DNA from: an uncultured Mycoplasmatota bacterium | GTDB lineage: Bacteria > Bacillota_I > Bacilli_A > RF39 > UBA660 | NCBI GenBank assembly: GCA_900553765.1 | Contig: USET01000059.1 | Coordinates: 1-6,344 of the forward strand | Length of the DNA: 6,344 nt | Reading direction: 5' to 3' | Part shown: piece by piece, positions 1 through 6,344 of the stretch | Position numbering within the stretch: the stretch's first letter is position 1 | How the letters are laid out: every line of letters begins with the position of its first letter | Notes under the pieces: model-generated | Seen by the model: the letters and a program-made list of their open reading frames with translations, nothing else | Databases searched by the model: none | What the model was told of the DNA's origin: nothing | Translations under genes and position numbers: made by a program

Positions 1-258
1 CCAAAATCGTCGATTAAAGTCTATGTTATTTCGTGGAATTATCTAAAAAGGATCCGAGCATTCTATTTTCTTTTTTGGTGAATTTCTCATTTTCTTGTCA
101 ATATATTAACATATATGATTAATTTTAATTTTTTAAATATATTTTTCAAAAATATTACTTATCAGCCTCAAATATAAAATATTTAAATTTTACTAAATTT
201 TTGTAGCAAGATTAAAATACTAATATTTTGTAAAAATATGTAAAGAAAAACGAAAGAT
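1..258. other. A+T-rich stretch downstream of ftsH with no supportable gene
   Basis: I see no gene here. All three minus-strand frames are closed within the first 60 bases, so no minus-strand gene continues off the left edge in the visible part. On the plus strand one frame is open from 1 to a TGA at 79-81 (26 codons, ending IRAFYFLFW), which could be the tail of a convergent gene but has no recognisable motif. Positions 1-60 are less A+T-rich than 80-258. Two short A+T-only inverted repeats occur (136-152 and 223-239), neither with the G-C stem of a normal terminator, so where ftsH transcription ends is unclear. Confidence 0.5.
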
Positions 259-2271
259 TTATTTATCTTCCGTCTGTTGATCTGCTTCTTCTAAAGCCTT
301 AATCAATTCTTCTTTATTCATTTTGGTATATCCCTTGATTTTTTTCTCGTGTGCAAGTTCAATCAAATCAACTAGAGATAAATCATGATAGCTTGCCGGT
401 TCAATATCATCAGGATCTATTTCACCATCATCTTCTGGCATACAACCATTCTCAACAAGATAATCAATTTGCTCCTTTGTCAACGTTTCATATTTTAACA
501 ATGACTCGGCAATAAGATCTAATAATTTTCTATTTTCTTTTATGATCTTTGTAGCCTTTTTATAACATTCATCGATAATTTTTCTCATTTCTTGATCAAT
601 TTCAAAAGCTACTTGACCAGAGAAATTACGACTCTTATTATAATCTCTTCCTAAGAAGACACTACCAGAATCTTGACTTTCAAATTGTACAGGGCCTAAA
701 CTACTCATACCATATTCTGTAACCATAGCACGAGCAATCTTTGTAGCTTGTTGGAAGTCATTTTGAGCTCCTGTTGTAATATCATCCAATACAAGTTCTT
801 CAGCAACACGTCCTCCAAGAAGTCCTGTAATACGTTCTAACAACTCTGTTTTTGTTGCTGTGAAACGTTCTTCTTTCGGTTGCATCATCGTATATCCGCC
901 AGCATATCCACGTGGAATCATCGTTATTTTATGTACATCATTTGCACCATCCAACTTGATCCCTAATACAGCATGCCCGGCCTCGTGATAAGCGACTAAT
1001 TTTTTATCATGATCTGTATATTTCTTAGATTTCTTCGCAGGTCCCATCAATACTCTGTCGTGCGCTTCGTCGATTTCAGACATCGTAATCGCTGGTTTTT
1101 CACGACGAACTGCTAATAATGCTGCTTCGTTTAATAAGTTTTCAAGCTCCGCACCACTAAATCCAACAGTACGTTCTGCGATATTGTGTAATTCTACACT
1201 CTTTGCAAAGATTTTTCCCTTCGCATGAACTTTTAAAATTTCTTCTCTTCCCTTCATATCTGGAAGATTTACTTGTACTTGTCTATCAAAACGTCCTGGA
1301 CGCAATAATGCTGGGTCCAAAACATCAGGACGGTTCGTAGCAGCAATGACGATAATTCCCTCGTTTGCTCCAAATCCATCCATCTCTGTCAATAATTGGT
1401 TTAAAGTCTGTTCTCTTTCGTCATGACCTCCACCAAGTCCAGCTCCACGTTGTCTTCCTACCGCATCGATCTCATCGATAAAGATCAAACATGGTGCATT
1501 ATGTTTTGCTTGTTTAAACATATCTCTAACTCGGCTTGCTCCAACTCCAACAAATAATTCAACGAAATCAGATCCGCTGATATAGTAAAATGGAACATTC
1601 GCTTCTCCAGCAACAGCTCTTGCAAGAAGTGTCTTACCAGTTCCAGGAGGTCCTACAAGTAACACTCCTTTTGGAATTCGAGCACCAAGTCTTTGAAAGC
1701 GCTTTGGATTTTTCAAGAAGTCGATTAATTCTGCAACTTCTTCCTTTTCTTCATCTAATCCTGCAACTTCGTTAAATGTAACTTTTCTCGTATCTTCATT
1801 TAAACGAGCTCTACTCTTTCCAAAGTCCATCGACTTATTAGCACTACCCATCTGCCTTGTAATGAAGTAAAAAGCAGCTCCTAATAAAATTAACATTGGT
1901 AGTACATTCATAATAAATAACAGTAATGTGCTTGACTCTGGATCAGTTGCTGTAGAAATCTTAAATCCAACTTTTTCACCAGTTGTCAATATCTTATCCA
2001 TTACTTCTCCAGCAAGTGGAGTTCTAACAAAGAAAGATTCATTTTCTTCATAATTCTTCATTATTCCGGTAATCTCATACACACTTGCTCTACTTCTTGG
2101 TGTGATTACAACTTCTTCCACTTGTCCCTTTTGGGCTTGTTTCATAAACTCATCATAAGTAATCACGTTTACTTTATGATTCATTATGTTAAAGAAGTAA
2201 GCAACACCCATGATAAATAAAAACAAGAATACGTATGGTACTAAACCTCTCTTCACGACTTTTTTATTCAT
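259..2271 (-). CDS. ftsH: ATP-dependent zinc metalloprotease FtsH with an added C-terminal Rho_N-like module
   Basis: FtsH is a membrane-anchored hexameric AAA+ protease that extracts and degrades misfolded membrane proteins and some short-lived cytosolic proteins. The 670-residue product has, in order: a transmembrane segment at about 11-28; an extracytoplasmic domain at about 31-112; a second transmembrane segment at about 115-137; an AAA+ domain with Walker A GPPGTGKT (207-214), pore-loop FVG (240-242), Walker B FIDEID (264-269) and a second region of homology with arginine fingers near R324 and R327; and an M41 peptidase domain with zinc motif HEAGH (H429, E430, H433) and likely third ligand D505. 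All catalytic residues are present. The ATG start is supported by AAGGA nine bases upstream, and the gene follows tilS by 16 nt. At 670 residues it is longer than E. coli (647) or B. subtilis (637) FtsH. The excess is an acidic linker (about 611-627) and a Rho_N-like tail (about 629-662). The identification is certain; the role of the tail is unknown. Confidence 0.98.
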   Translation of the reverse strand: MNKKVVKRGLVPYVFLFLFIMGVAYFFNIMNHKVNVITYDEFMKQAQKGQVEEVVITPRSRASVYEITGIMKNYEENESFFVRTPLAGEVMDKILTTGEKVGFKISTATDPESSTLLLFIMNVLPMLILLGAAFYFITRQMGSANKSMDFGKSRARLNEDTRKVTFNEVAGLDEEKEEVAELIDFLKNPKRFQRLGARIPKGVLLVGPPGTGKTLLARAVAGEANVPFYYISGSDFVELFVGVGASRVRDMFKQAKHNAPCLIFIDEIDAVGRQRGAGLGGGHDEREQTLNQLLTEMDGFGANEGIIVIAATNRPDVLDPALLRPGRFDRQVQVNLPDMKGREEILKVHAKGKIFAKSVELHNIAERTVGFSGAELENLLNEAALLAVRREKPAITMSEIDEAHDRVLMGPAKKSKKYTDHDKKLVAYHEAGHAVLGIKLDGANDVHKITMIPRGYAGGYTMMQPKEERFTATKTELLERITGLLGGRVAEELVLDDITTGAQNDFQQATKIARAMVTEYGMSSLGPVQFESQDSGSVFLGRDYNKSRNFSGQVAFEIDQEMRKIIDECYKKATKIIKENRKLLDLIAESLLKYETLTKEQIDYLVENGCMPEDDGEIDPDDIEPASYHDLSLVDLIELAHEKKIKGYTKMNKEELIKALEEADQQTEDK
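286..393 (-). other. Rho_N/SAP-like domain at the FtsH C-terminus (residues about 627-662)
   Basis: Residues 631-660 read as helix ([12 protein letters not shown]), loop (IKGYTKM), helix ([12 protein letters not shown]). This matches, from memory, the pattern of the Rho transcription terminator N-terminal domain: Leu-x-x-Leu-x-x-Leu-Ala, then Ile-x-Gly-Tyr-x-x-Met, then Lys-x-Glu-Leu-Ile-x-Ala-Leu. An acidic, proline-containing linker ([13 protein letters not shown], 613-625) separates it from the peptidase domain, as expected for an independently folded appendage on the cytoplasmic side. In other proteins this fold is often a nucleic-acid-binding or protein-docking module. Its function on FtsH is not known to me. 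The assignment rests on motif reading only. Confidence 0.7.
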
Positions 2272-2280
2272 CTAATAACT

Positions 2281-2290
2281 TCCTTTCTTA
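2281..2290 (-). promoter_or_regulatory. ftsH ribosome binding site overlapping the tilS stop codon
   Basis: On the minus strand TAAGAAAGGA lies just upstream of the ftsH ATG. The AAGGA core (2281-2285) is nine bases from the start codon, and the leading TAA (2288-2290) is the tilS stop. Termination of tilS therefore places ribosomes at the ftsH initiation site, which favours translational coupling. The coupling is inferred from the layout. Confidence 0.8.
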
Positions 2291-3613
2291 ATGATACTTT
2301 AGTATTATATCATACTTTTTCCCTTTTGTTCTATCAAATTTAGATTTCTTAAGGCCTGGAATCCAAACAATGTTTTCGTTAGAATCTACTACGATAGGCC
2401 AAAGATTCCTCTGCTCCATTGGAATTTTTTTATCGATAAAGATATCGTTGATTTTTTTTCTTCCATCGAGACCTTTCACATACATCTTATCTCCATCTTG
2501 GCGAGACCGAACATATAGTGGCAGTGCGATATCTTCTTTTGATAGATAACATATATTATTATTCGTCATATTCGAATCTGATACAACTTCGATTTCATGT
2601 TGATTTGGGAGTTTCACATTATCTTGAATTTCATATTTATATTGCGTTACATCTCGATAATCTTTTTCAAAGCTTAAACTATTATATGCCCGTATCGCGT
2701 ACATATTCTGTGGAAGACACACCTTTGCATTCTTCTTGGAAGAACGACATAACTTCAATATCTGCTCCGTATGACGATCGGTGATTAAAAACAAATCATC
2801 CTCGTAAAGTTCAGATAACATCTGATTAATCATTTCTTTTTGAATCAAAGGATCCTCTCTTTGAAATAAAGAAATATCTATTTCATTATGATCTACGATT
2901 TCAGTCATTTTTTCTTTCACAATTCGGTTAATGTAATTTTCATATTCTAGCAAAGTCTTACTAAACTTATAAAACTTTTTATGAACAGATGCATCTTCCT
3001 TTTTTAAAAAAGGCAATACATACTTTCGATATCGATTGCGAGTATAGACATCTTTTTCATTCGATGCATCCTTCACATAAGGAATATCATAATCGTTCAC
3101 ATAATCTAAAAGTTCTTTTTTCGTAACAAAGATCAGTGGACGAATTATATCGTAATTTTTTCTATGAGAAAGCACTTCAAATCCACTATACCCTTTCAAA
3201 GAAGCACCTCGTACCATGCGCATCAAAATAGTCTCCATAAGATCATCCCCATGATGCGCAGTAAATAAACAATGTGATTGATATTTACTTAAGATTTGCT
3301 CGAAAAAACGATAACGAATGACTCTTGCTTCGTTATGAAAATTATCGTCATGATAGTTTTCTATCTTCATAAACTCATATAAAATTCCATGAGAACGGCA
3401 ATAACCAGAAACGAATATCGCTTCCTCTTCACTTTCCTTTCTCACATTATGATTTACATGAGCACAGACAATTTGAAAATGATAATGTTGCCTCTGCTCT
3501 AATAACATATGTAAAAGCGCCATAGAATCTGGTCCACCAGATACCGCAACAACAATGTACTTTTCATTTGCAAGTTGTGTTAAATTTTCTAAATATTGTC
3601 TTACTTCTTTCAT
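2288..3613 (-). CDS. tilS: tRNA(Ile)-lysidine synthase TilS
   Basis: TilS uses ATP and lysine to convert the wobble cytidine of the CAU-anticodon tRNA-Ile2 to lysidine, so that the tRNA reads AUA and is charged with isoleucine. It is normally essential in bacteria with this tRNA. The 441-residue product starts with a PP-loop ATPase domain: SGGPDS at 25-30, AHVNHNVR at 51-58, RVIRYRFFE at 97-105, TAHHGDDLMETIL at 118-130 followed by RGASLKG, and DASNEKD with RNRYRKYVLPFL at 182-203. The C-terminal substrate-binding domain shows SRQDGDK (370-376), KKINDIFIDKKIP (386-398) and IVWIPGLKKS (415-424). The length is close to E. coli TilS (432). The ATG start is supported by AAGGAG five bases upstream. 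It lies 9 nt after ung and 16 nt before ftsH, so it is very probably in the same transcript. No key motif is missing. Confidence 0.97.
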   Translation of the reverse strand: MKEVRQYLENLTQLANEKYIVVAVSGGPDSMALLHMLLEQRQHYHFQIVCAHVNHNVRKESEEEAIFVSGYCRSHGILYEFMKIENYHDDNFHNEARVIRYRFFEQILSKYQSHCLFTAHHGDDLMETILMRMVRGASLKGYSGFEVLSHRKNYDIIRPLIFVTKKELLDYVNDYDIPYVKDASNEKDVYTRNRYRKYVLPFLKKEDASVHKKFYKFSKTLLEYENYINRIVKEKMTEIVDHNEIDISLFQREDPLIQKEMINQMLSELYEDDLFLITDRHTEQILKLCRSSKKNAKVCLPQNMYAIRAYNSLSFEKDYRDVTQYKYEIQDNVKLPNQHEIEVVSDSNMTNNNICYLSKEDIALPLYVRSRQDGDKMYVKGLDGRKKINDIFIDKKIPMEQRNLWPIVVDSNENIVWIPGLKKSKFDRTKGKKYDIILKYH

Positions 3614-3625
3614 AATTACTCCTTA
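3614..3625 (-). promoter_or_regulatory. tilS ribosome binding site formed partly by the ung stop codon
   Basis: The minus strand reads TAAGGAGTAATT directly before the tilS ATG. The TAA (3623-3625) is the ung stop codon and shares bases with the AAGGAG Shine-Dalgarno core (3619-3624). The spacer is five bases. This arrangement supports the tilS start and suggests that tilS initiation is coupled to ung termination. Confidence 0.85.
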
Positions 3626-4300
3626 TGAATCCTCTTTGTGATAGTTGCCACTCCAGTCGATTTCTTCTTTCCCTAAGCTTTTTAAAATCGTGTTAATTTT
3701 AGAATATGGCTTGCTACCAAAAAAGCCACGATGTGCAGAAAAAGGAGATGGATGAGCAGCCTCTATGATAAAATGTCTCCTATTTGTAATAAGTGCCTTT
3801 TTACTTCGTGCATAGCCACCCCATAGAACAAAAATAACTGGATCCTCTCGTTCGTTTAATTTTTGAATAATCGTATCCGTGAATATTTCCCAACCAATTC
3901 CTTTATGTGATAGTGGTTTATCCTTTACGACAGTCATAATAGAGTTCAACATCATAACTCCTTGTTGTGTCCAATCAGTTAGTGTATTTTGAGTTCGAAC
4001 AATCCCTAAATCATCGTTTAATTCTTTAAACATATTATTCAATGACGGTGGTCTTTTTACACCAGGCAATACAGAAAAAGATAATCCGTGTGCTTCATTT
4101 TCACCATGATACGGATCCTGTCCTAATATAACGACTTTTACTTCATCATAATCGGTATATCGAAGTGCGTTAAAAATATTCTCATATTTAGGATATACTA
4201 TCTTCGTCTTATATTCCTTCTTTACTATTGTACCAAGTTTTTTAAAATATTCCTTGTGAAATTCGTCTTTTAACACAATATCCCATTTTTTATTAATCAT
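3623..4300 (-). CDS. ung: Uracil-DNA glycosylase, family 1 (Ung)
   Basis: Ung cleaves the N-glycosidic bond of uracil in DNA, which arises from cytosine deamination or dUMP incorporation, and so starts base excision repair in the cytoplasm. The 225-residue protein has the usual family-1 length. The catalytic water-activating loop GQDPYH is at 60-65, with the catalytic Asp at 62. GLSFSV (72-77) and the proline-rich RPPSLNNMFKEL (83-94) follow. LNSIMTV (118-124) carries the uracil-reading Asn119, and the minor-groove intercalation loop HPSPFSAHRGFFG (183-195) carries the catalytic His183. The ATG start is supported by GGTGA four bases upstream. The gene is separated from the upstream transporter by 51 nt and runs into tilS with a 9-nt gap. 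Its pairing with tilS and ftsH is probably positional rather than functional. Confidence 0.98.
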   Translation of the reverse strand: MINKKWDIVLKDEFHKEYFKKLGTIVKKEYKTKIVYPKYENIFNALRYTDYDEVKVVILGQDPYHGENEAHGLSFSVLPGVKRPPSLNNMFKELNDDLGIVRTQNTLTDWTQQGVMMLNSIMTVVKDKPLSHKGIGWEIFTDTIIQKLNEREDPVIFVLWGGYARSKKALITNRRHFIIEAAHPSPFSAHRGFFGSKPYSKINTILKSLGKEEIDWSGNYHKEDS

Positions 4301-4304
4301 ATTT

Positions 4305-4309
4305 TCACC
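4305..4309 (-). promoter_or_regulatory. ung ribosome binding site
   Basis: GGTGA on the minus strand lies four bases before the ung ATG. It matches the 3' part of the consensus AAGGAGGTGATC, so a short spacer is expected. The same GGTGA type of site precedes the proposed TTG start of the transporter gene, which suggests it is a normal signal in this genome. Confidence 0.65.
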
Positions 4310-4330
4310 AACTTCTTAATTTCAATCAAT

Positions 4331-4360
4331 ATTTTAACATATTTTATAACATTATGTTTC
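4331..4360 (-). promoter_or_regulatory. Candidate extended -10 promoter for ung-tilS-ftsH
   Basis: In the 51-nt gap before ung the minus strand contains TGTTAAAAT (4331-4339), an extended -10 element (TG-N-TAAAAT). GAAACA (4355-4360), a weak match to TTGACA, lies 18 bp upstream at the very end of the transporter gene. Transcription would start about 25 bases before the ung ATG, leaving room for the ribosome binding site. The region is so A+T-rich that chance matches are easy to find, so this is only a candidate. The alternative is read-through from the transporter gene, since no terminator hairpin is visible in the gap. Confidence 0.3.
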
Positions 4361-5635
4361 CTTTTCTACCACTTTTTGTAATTTTAAAATAGCATACGTA
4401 TTAATGATAGCTAAAAGTGCGACAAAAATATCTACAATTTTCCATAAAATATTTGCCGATACGATCGAACCTAATAACAAAAAGAACAAAGTAATCATTT
4501 TTAATATCGTAACCTTTTTAACATTCGTTTTACCCAAAATATATTTTAAACTTGATTCACCATAATAATAGCCAGTTAAAATCGTAGAAAAAGAAAATAA
4601 TAAGATAGAAAGGAATACTATAATCGTCCCAAAATCACCTAAATGATAGTGAAATGCATATTGTGTTAATTCAATTCCATTCATGTCTATACTAGTAAAC
4701 GATGCATAATCACTCGTCAAGATAATCATCGCCGTCGATGTGCAGATAAGAAACGTCGTAACGTAAATTCCTAATACTTGTAAATAACCTTGTTTTTTTG
4801 CATTATTACTATCGGTTGCACTTGCTACTATACTACCCGTTCCCATTCCAGCTTCGTTTGAAAATAATCCTCTTTGAATTCCAACGATAAAAGTAGGCAA
4901 AAATGCCGAAAAAAATGCATCGATACGAAAAGCCTGCTTCAATATCTGGATAAAAATAGTAGGAATCATGTGTATATTCATAACGACAATAAAGATTGCG
5001 GTTGCAACATATACAAGTGTCATAATAGGAACTAATTTGCTCGTTACATCAGCAATTTTTTTAACACCACCAAAAATAATCATTCCAGAGAGTAAAACTA
5101 TCACTAGTCCAATCAAGCATGAAGGCACTGAAAATATCTCTTGACAGGAACGTGTAATCGTATTAGATTGAATCCCTAAAAATCCGATAACATAACTCAG
5201 GATAATTAAAATTGCGTACATTTTACCTAAATGTGGTTTATGTAAGCCATTCTTTAAATAATAACTAGGACCACCAACATAAATTTTTCCTTCATCCTTT
5301 TCTTTAAACTTTACTCCCAATACTGTCTCCGCAAACGTATTTGCACCGGTCATAAGAACAATCATCCACATCCAAAAAATACTACCTACTCCACCAATAT
5401 AAATAGCAAGAGCAACTCCCGCAATACTTCCGACTCCAATTCGACCGGCAAGAGACATCATCAATGTTTGAATAGGAGAAATCCCTCCATGTTTCTCTTC
5501 TTTTTCAAACAAGTGATGGATCATTGAAGAAAACCGAAATTGAACTCCTTTTAATTTCTTTGTAAAATAAAATCCCGATAAAACTATCATAGCTGTTGCG
5601 ATCGCCCATAATATTTGATTTATATGTTCTATCAA
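4352..5635 (-). CDS. Sodium:alanine/glycine symporter, AGCS family
   Basis: This is a polytopic inner-membrane carrier of the alanine or glycine:cation symporter family, which takes up small amino acids with Na+ (sometimes H+). I prefer the TTG at 5633-5635 as start, giving 427 residues, because AGGTGAT lies four bases upstream of it. The reading frame can be extended three codons to a GTG at 5644, but that codon lies inside the Shine-Dalgarno sequence and has none of its own. Family motifs, numbered from the TTG: LAGRIGVGSIAGVALAI (62-78), GGPSYYL (121-127) and QRGLFSNEAGMGTG (254-267). About ten or more hydrophobic segments span the length, which is slightly shorter than typical members (about 450-480). 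The residues following SNEAGMG (TGSIVASAT) and the Ser in GVGSIAG differ from the GTGNIAG and SAPI forms I know best, so the substrate should not be assumed to be alanine. It lies between the rsmA terminator and ung. Confidence 0.92.
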   Translation of the reverse strand: MIEHINQILWAIATAMIVLSGFYFTKKLKGVQFRFSSMIHHLFEKEEKHGGISPIQTLMMSLAGRIGVGSIAGVALAIYIGGVGSIFWMWMIVLMTGANTFAETVLGVKFKEKDEGKIYVGGPSYYLKNGLHKPHLGKMYAILIILSYVIGFLGIQSNTITRSCQEIFSVPSCLIGLVIVLLSGMIIFGGVKKIADVTSKLVPIMTLVYVATAIFIVVMNIHMIPTIFIQILKQAFRIDAFFSAFLPTFIVGIQRGLFSNEAGMGTGSIVASATDSNNAKKQGYLQVLGIYVTTFLICTSTAMIILTSDYASFTSIDMNGIELTQYAFHYHLGDFGTIIVFLSILLFSFSTILTGYYYGESSLKYILGKTNVKKVTILKMITLFFLLLGSIVSANILWKIVDIFVALLAIINTYAILKLQKVVEKET

Positions 5636-5646
5636 TATAATCACCT
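5633..5646 (-). promoter_or_regulatory. Ribosome binding site and TTG start of the AGCS gene
   Basis: The minus strand reads AGGTGATTATATTG. AGGTGAT (5640-5646) is a seven-base match to the 3' half of the Shine-Dalgarno consensus, and TTG follows after four bases. This decides the start: the in-frame GTG at 5642-5644 sits inside the binding site. The resulting N-terminus, (M)IEHINQILWA, resembles the start of other AGCS proteins. Confidence 0.7.
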
Positions 5647-5681
5647 ATACTATTTTATGGACAAGAAATTAAATTATTATC

Positions 5682-5710
5682 AAAAAAAGAATGACTTTAA
5701 TCATTCTTTT
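5682..5710 (-). terminator. Intrinsic terminator at the end of rsmA
   Basis: On the minus strand AAAAGAATGA (5701-5710) pairs perfectly with TCATTCTTTT (5685-5694) across the six-base loop TTAAAG, giving a 10-bp stem. A run of seven T (5682-5688) overlaps the end of the stem. The rsmA stop codon TAA (5697-5699) lies in the loop, so the 5' arm encodes the last rsmA residues (EKND). The stem has only two G-C pairs and is therefore weak, so partial read-through into the transporter gene is plausible. Confidence 0.65.
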
Positions 5711-6344
5711 CTCGTGCTAATTCATTTGCAATTTCAACAAAAATTTCAATTGAAAGTTGTTCTGCTCGAACACTCAAATCTAATTGATATGGTTTCAGTA
5801 CTCGTTCAACAACATCCAAAGGATAAGCTTTTAAATTATTTCGAAGTGTTTTTCGTTTTTGCTTAAAACTATCTCTAACAAGTTGAAAGAAAATATTTTC
5901 ATCTAACAACATTTCACGATTTTCCTTTTTTATAAGCTCCACTACAATACTATCTACATTAGGTTTTGGTATAAATACATTGCGACTCACATCTAAAATT
6001 TTATGTACCTCAAAATAATAATTGATATAAATAGACAAAGATCCATAATCTCTACTTCCAGGTAAAGCTCTTAAACGATCTCCTACTTCTTTTTGCACCA
6101 TAATAACAATACGATCTACAGGGATCTTATCCTCTATTATTTTTGAGATAATTGGTGTCGTTATATAATAAGGAAGATTAGCAACAACGTATAATTTTTT
6201 ATATTGATAATTTTTTAAATCATCTATTACCTGTGCCTTTAAAAAATCTTCAAACTTTATTTCTACATTCGAGCAATCTTTTAAATTATTTTCTAGTACC
6301 TCTTTCAATCCCGTATCAATTTCATAACATAATACATTTTTAAC
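5697..6344 (-). CDS. rsmA: 16S rRNA (adenine1518-N6/adenine1519-N6)-dimethyltransferase RsmA (KsgA), 5' end outside window
   Basis: RsmA transfers four methyl groups from S-adenosylmethionine to two adjacent adenosines in the 3'-terminal hairpin of 16S rRNA during late 30S assembly. The visible 215 residues begin VKNVLCYEIDTGLKEVLE, the motif-II region with the acidic SAM-ribose ligand (Glu in YEID). The frame stays open to the window edge, so the TTG at 6308 is an internal Leu codon and not a start. Further motifs are catalytic NLPYYITTPII, MVQKEVGDRL followed by PGSRDYGSLS, VFIPKPNVDSIVV, FKQKRKTLRNNL, and the C-terminal RAEQLSIEIFVEIANEL. Judged by family length (about 270-290), some 55-75 N-terminal residues, including the GxG SAM motif, lie outside. 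The C-terminus is complete and runs into an intrinsic terminator. Confusion with Erm rRNA methylases is unlikely given the KsgA-type C-terminal domain. Confidence 0.96.
   Translation of the reverse strand, partial: VKNVLCYEIDTGLKEVLENNLKDCSNVEIKFEDFLKAQVIDDLKNYQYKKLYVVANLPYYITTPIISKIIEDKIPVDRIVIMVQKEVGDRLRALPGSRDYGSLSIYINYYFEVHKILDVSRNVFIPKPNVDSIVVELIKKENREMLLDENIFFQLVRDSFKQKRKTLRNNLKAYPLDVVERVLKPYQLDLSVRAEQLSIEIFVEIANELAREKND

Noticed and set aside
1..81. 3' end of a transposase on the plus strand
   Set aside because: The 26 visible residues have no DDE or other recognisable transposase motif and no terminal inverted repeat or target duplication is visible.
95..123. Possible plus-strand promoter TTGTCA with ATTAAT 17 bp downstream; TTGACA also occurs on the minus strand here
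   Set aside because: The -10 matches are poor on both strands, the region is extremely A+T-rich, and no gene follows in either direction within view.
223..239. Inverted repeat ATATTTT-GTA-AAAATAT downstream of ftsH as a terminator
   Set aside because: The stem is seven A-T pairs with a three-base loop and no clean T-run after it on the minus strand; it is expected by chance in this composition.
1..258. Replication origin or CRISPR leader in the A+T-rich stretch
   Set aside because: No DnaA boxes (TTATCCACA-like), no iterated repeats and no regularly spaced direct repeats were seen.
1590..1775. Plus-strand open frame of 61 codons inside ftsH
   Set aside because: It lies antisense to the AAA+ core, has a repetitive Leu/Gln-rich composition produced by the reverse of conserved ftsH codons, and has no family motif.
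2518..2784. Plus-strand open frame of 88 codons inside tilS
   Set aside because: It is antisense to well-conserved tilS sequence and shows no recognisable domain.
5647..5682. Promoter for the transporter (TTGATA plus TAAAAT on the minus strand)
   Set aside because: The spacing is 20 bp and the transcript would start almost at the ribosome binding site, so it is not a credible sigma-A promoter.
5615..5866. Plus-strand open frame of 83 codons across the rsmA/transporter junction
   Set aside because: It overlaps the rsmA 3' end, the terminator and the transporter start on the other strand; the product is low-complexity and unrecognisable.
6306..6308. TTG as the start of rsmA
   Set aside because: The frame continues upstream to the window edge and encodes the conserved YEID motif, so this codon is an internal Leu.

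Overview
The window is a low-GC bacterial segment in which all recognisable genes lie on the minus strand. It looks like a member of the Bacillota (Firmicutes) or a close relative. The evidence is the strong A+T bias, Shine-Dalgarno sequences matching AAGGAG or GGTGA, a small intrinsic terminator, and the tilS-ftsH adjacency typical of Firmicutes. All five genes end in TAA, and the Trp codons I checked in tilS and ung are TGG, so nothing suggests the mycoplasma code. I cannot name a genus from the sequence.

In transcription order (right to left), the layout is as follows. (1) rsmA/ksgA, cut by the right window edge so that its N-terminus is missing; it ends in an intrinsic terminator whose loop contains the rsmA stop codon. 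(2) A sodium:alanine/glycine (AGCS) symporter, which probably starts at a TTG codon (position 5635). (3) A compact ung-tilS-ftsH cluster with gaps of 9 and 16 nt, in which each downstream ribosome binding site overlaps or abuts the upstream stop codon. (4) A very A+T-rich stretch of about 258 bp after ftsH with no supportable gene.

Four genes are housekeeping: 16S rRNA dimethylation (RsmA), uracil removal from DNA (Ung), lysidine formation on tRNA-Ile2 (TilS) and membrane protein quality control (FtsH). The transporter is a small accessory insertion between rsmA and ung. The tight spacing suggests that ung, tilS and ftsH are co-transcribed and translationally coupled; this is inference. The hpt gene that often sits between tilS and ftsH in Firmicutes is absent here.

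I found no evidence of an undescribed multi-gene system. The most notable feature is a roughly 35-residue Rho_N/SAP-like helix-loop-helix module at the extreme C-terminus of FtsH, joined by an acidic linker. The canonical FtsH proteins I know do not carry it.
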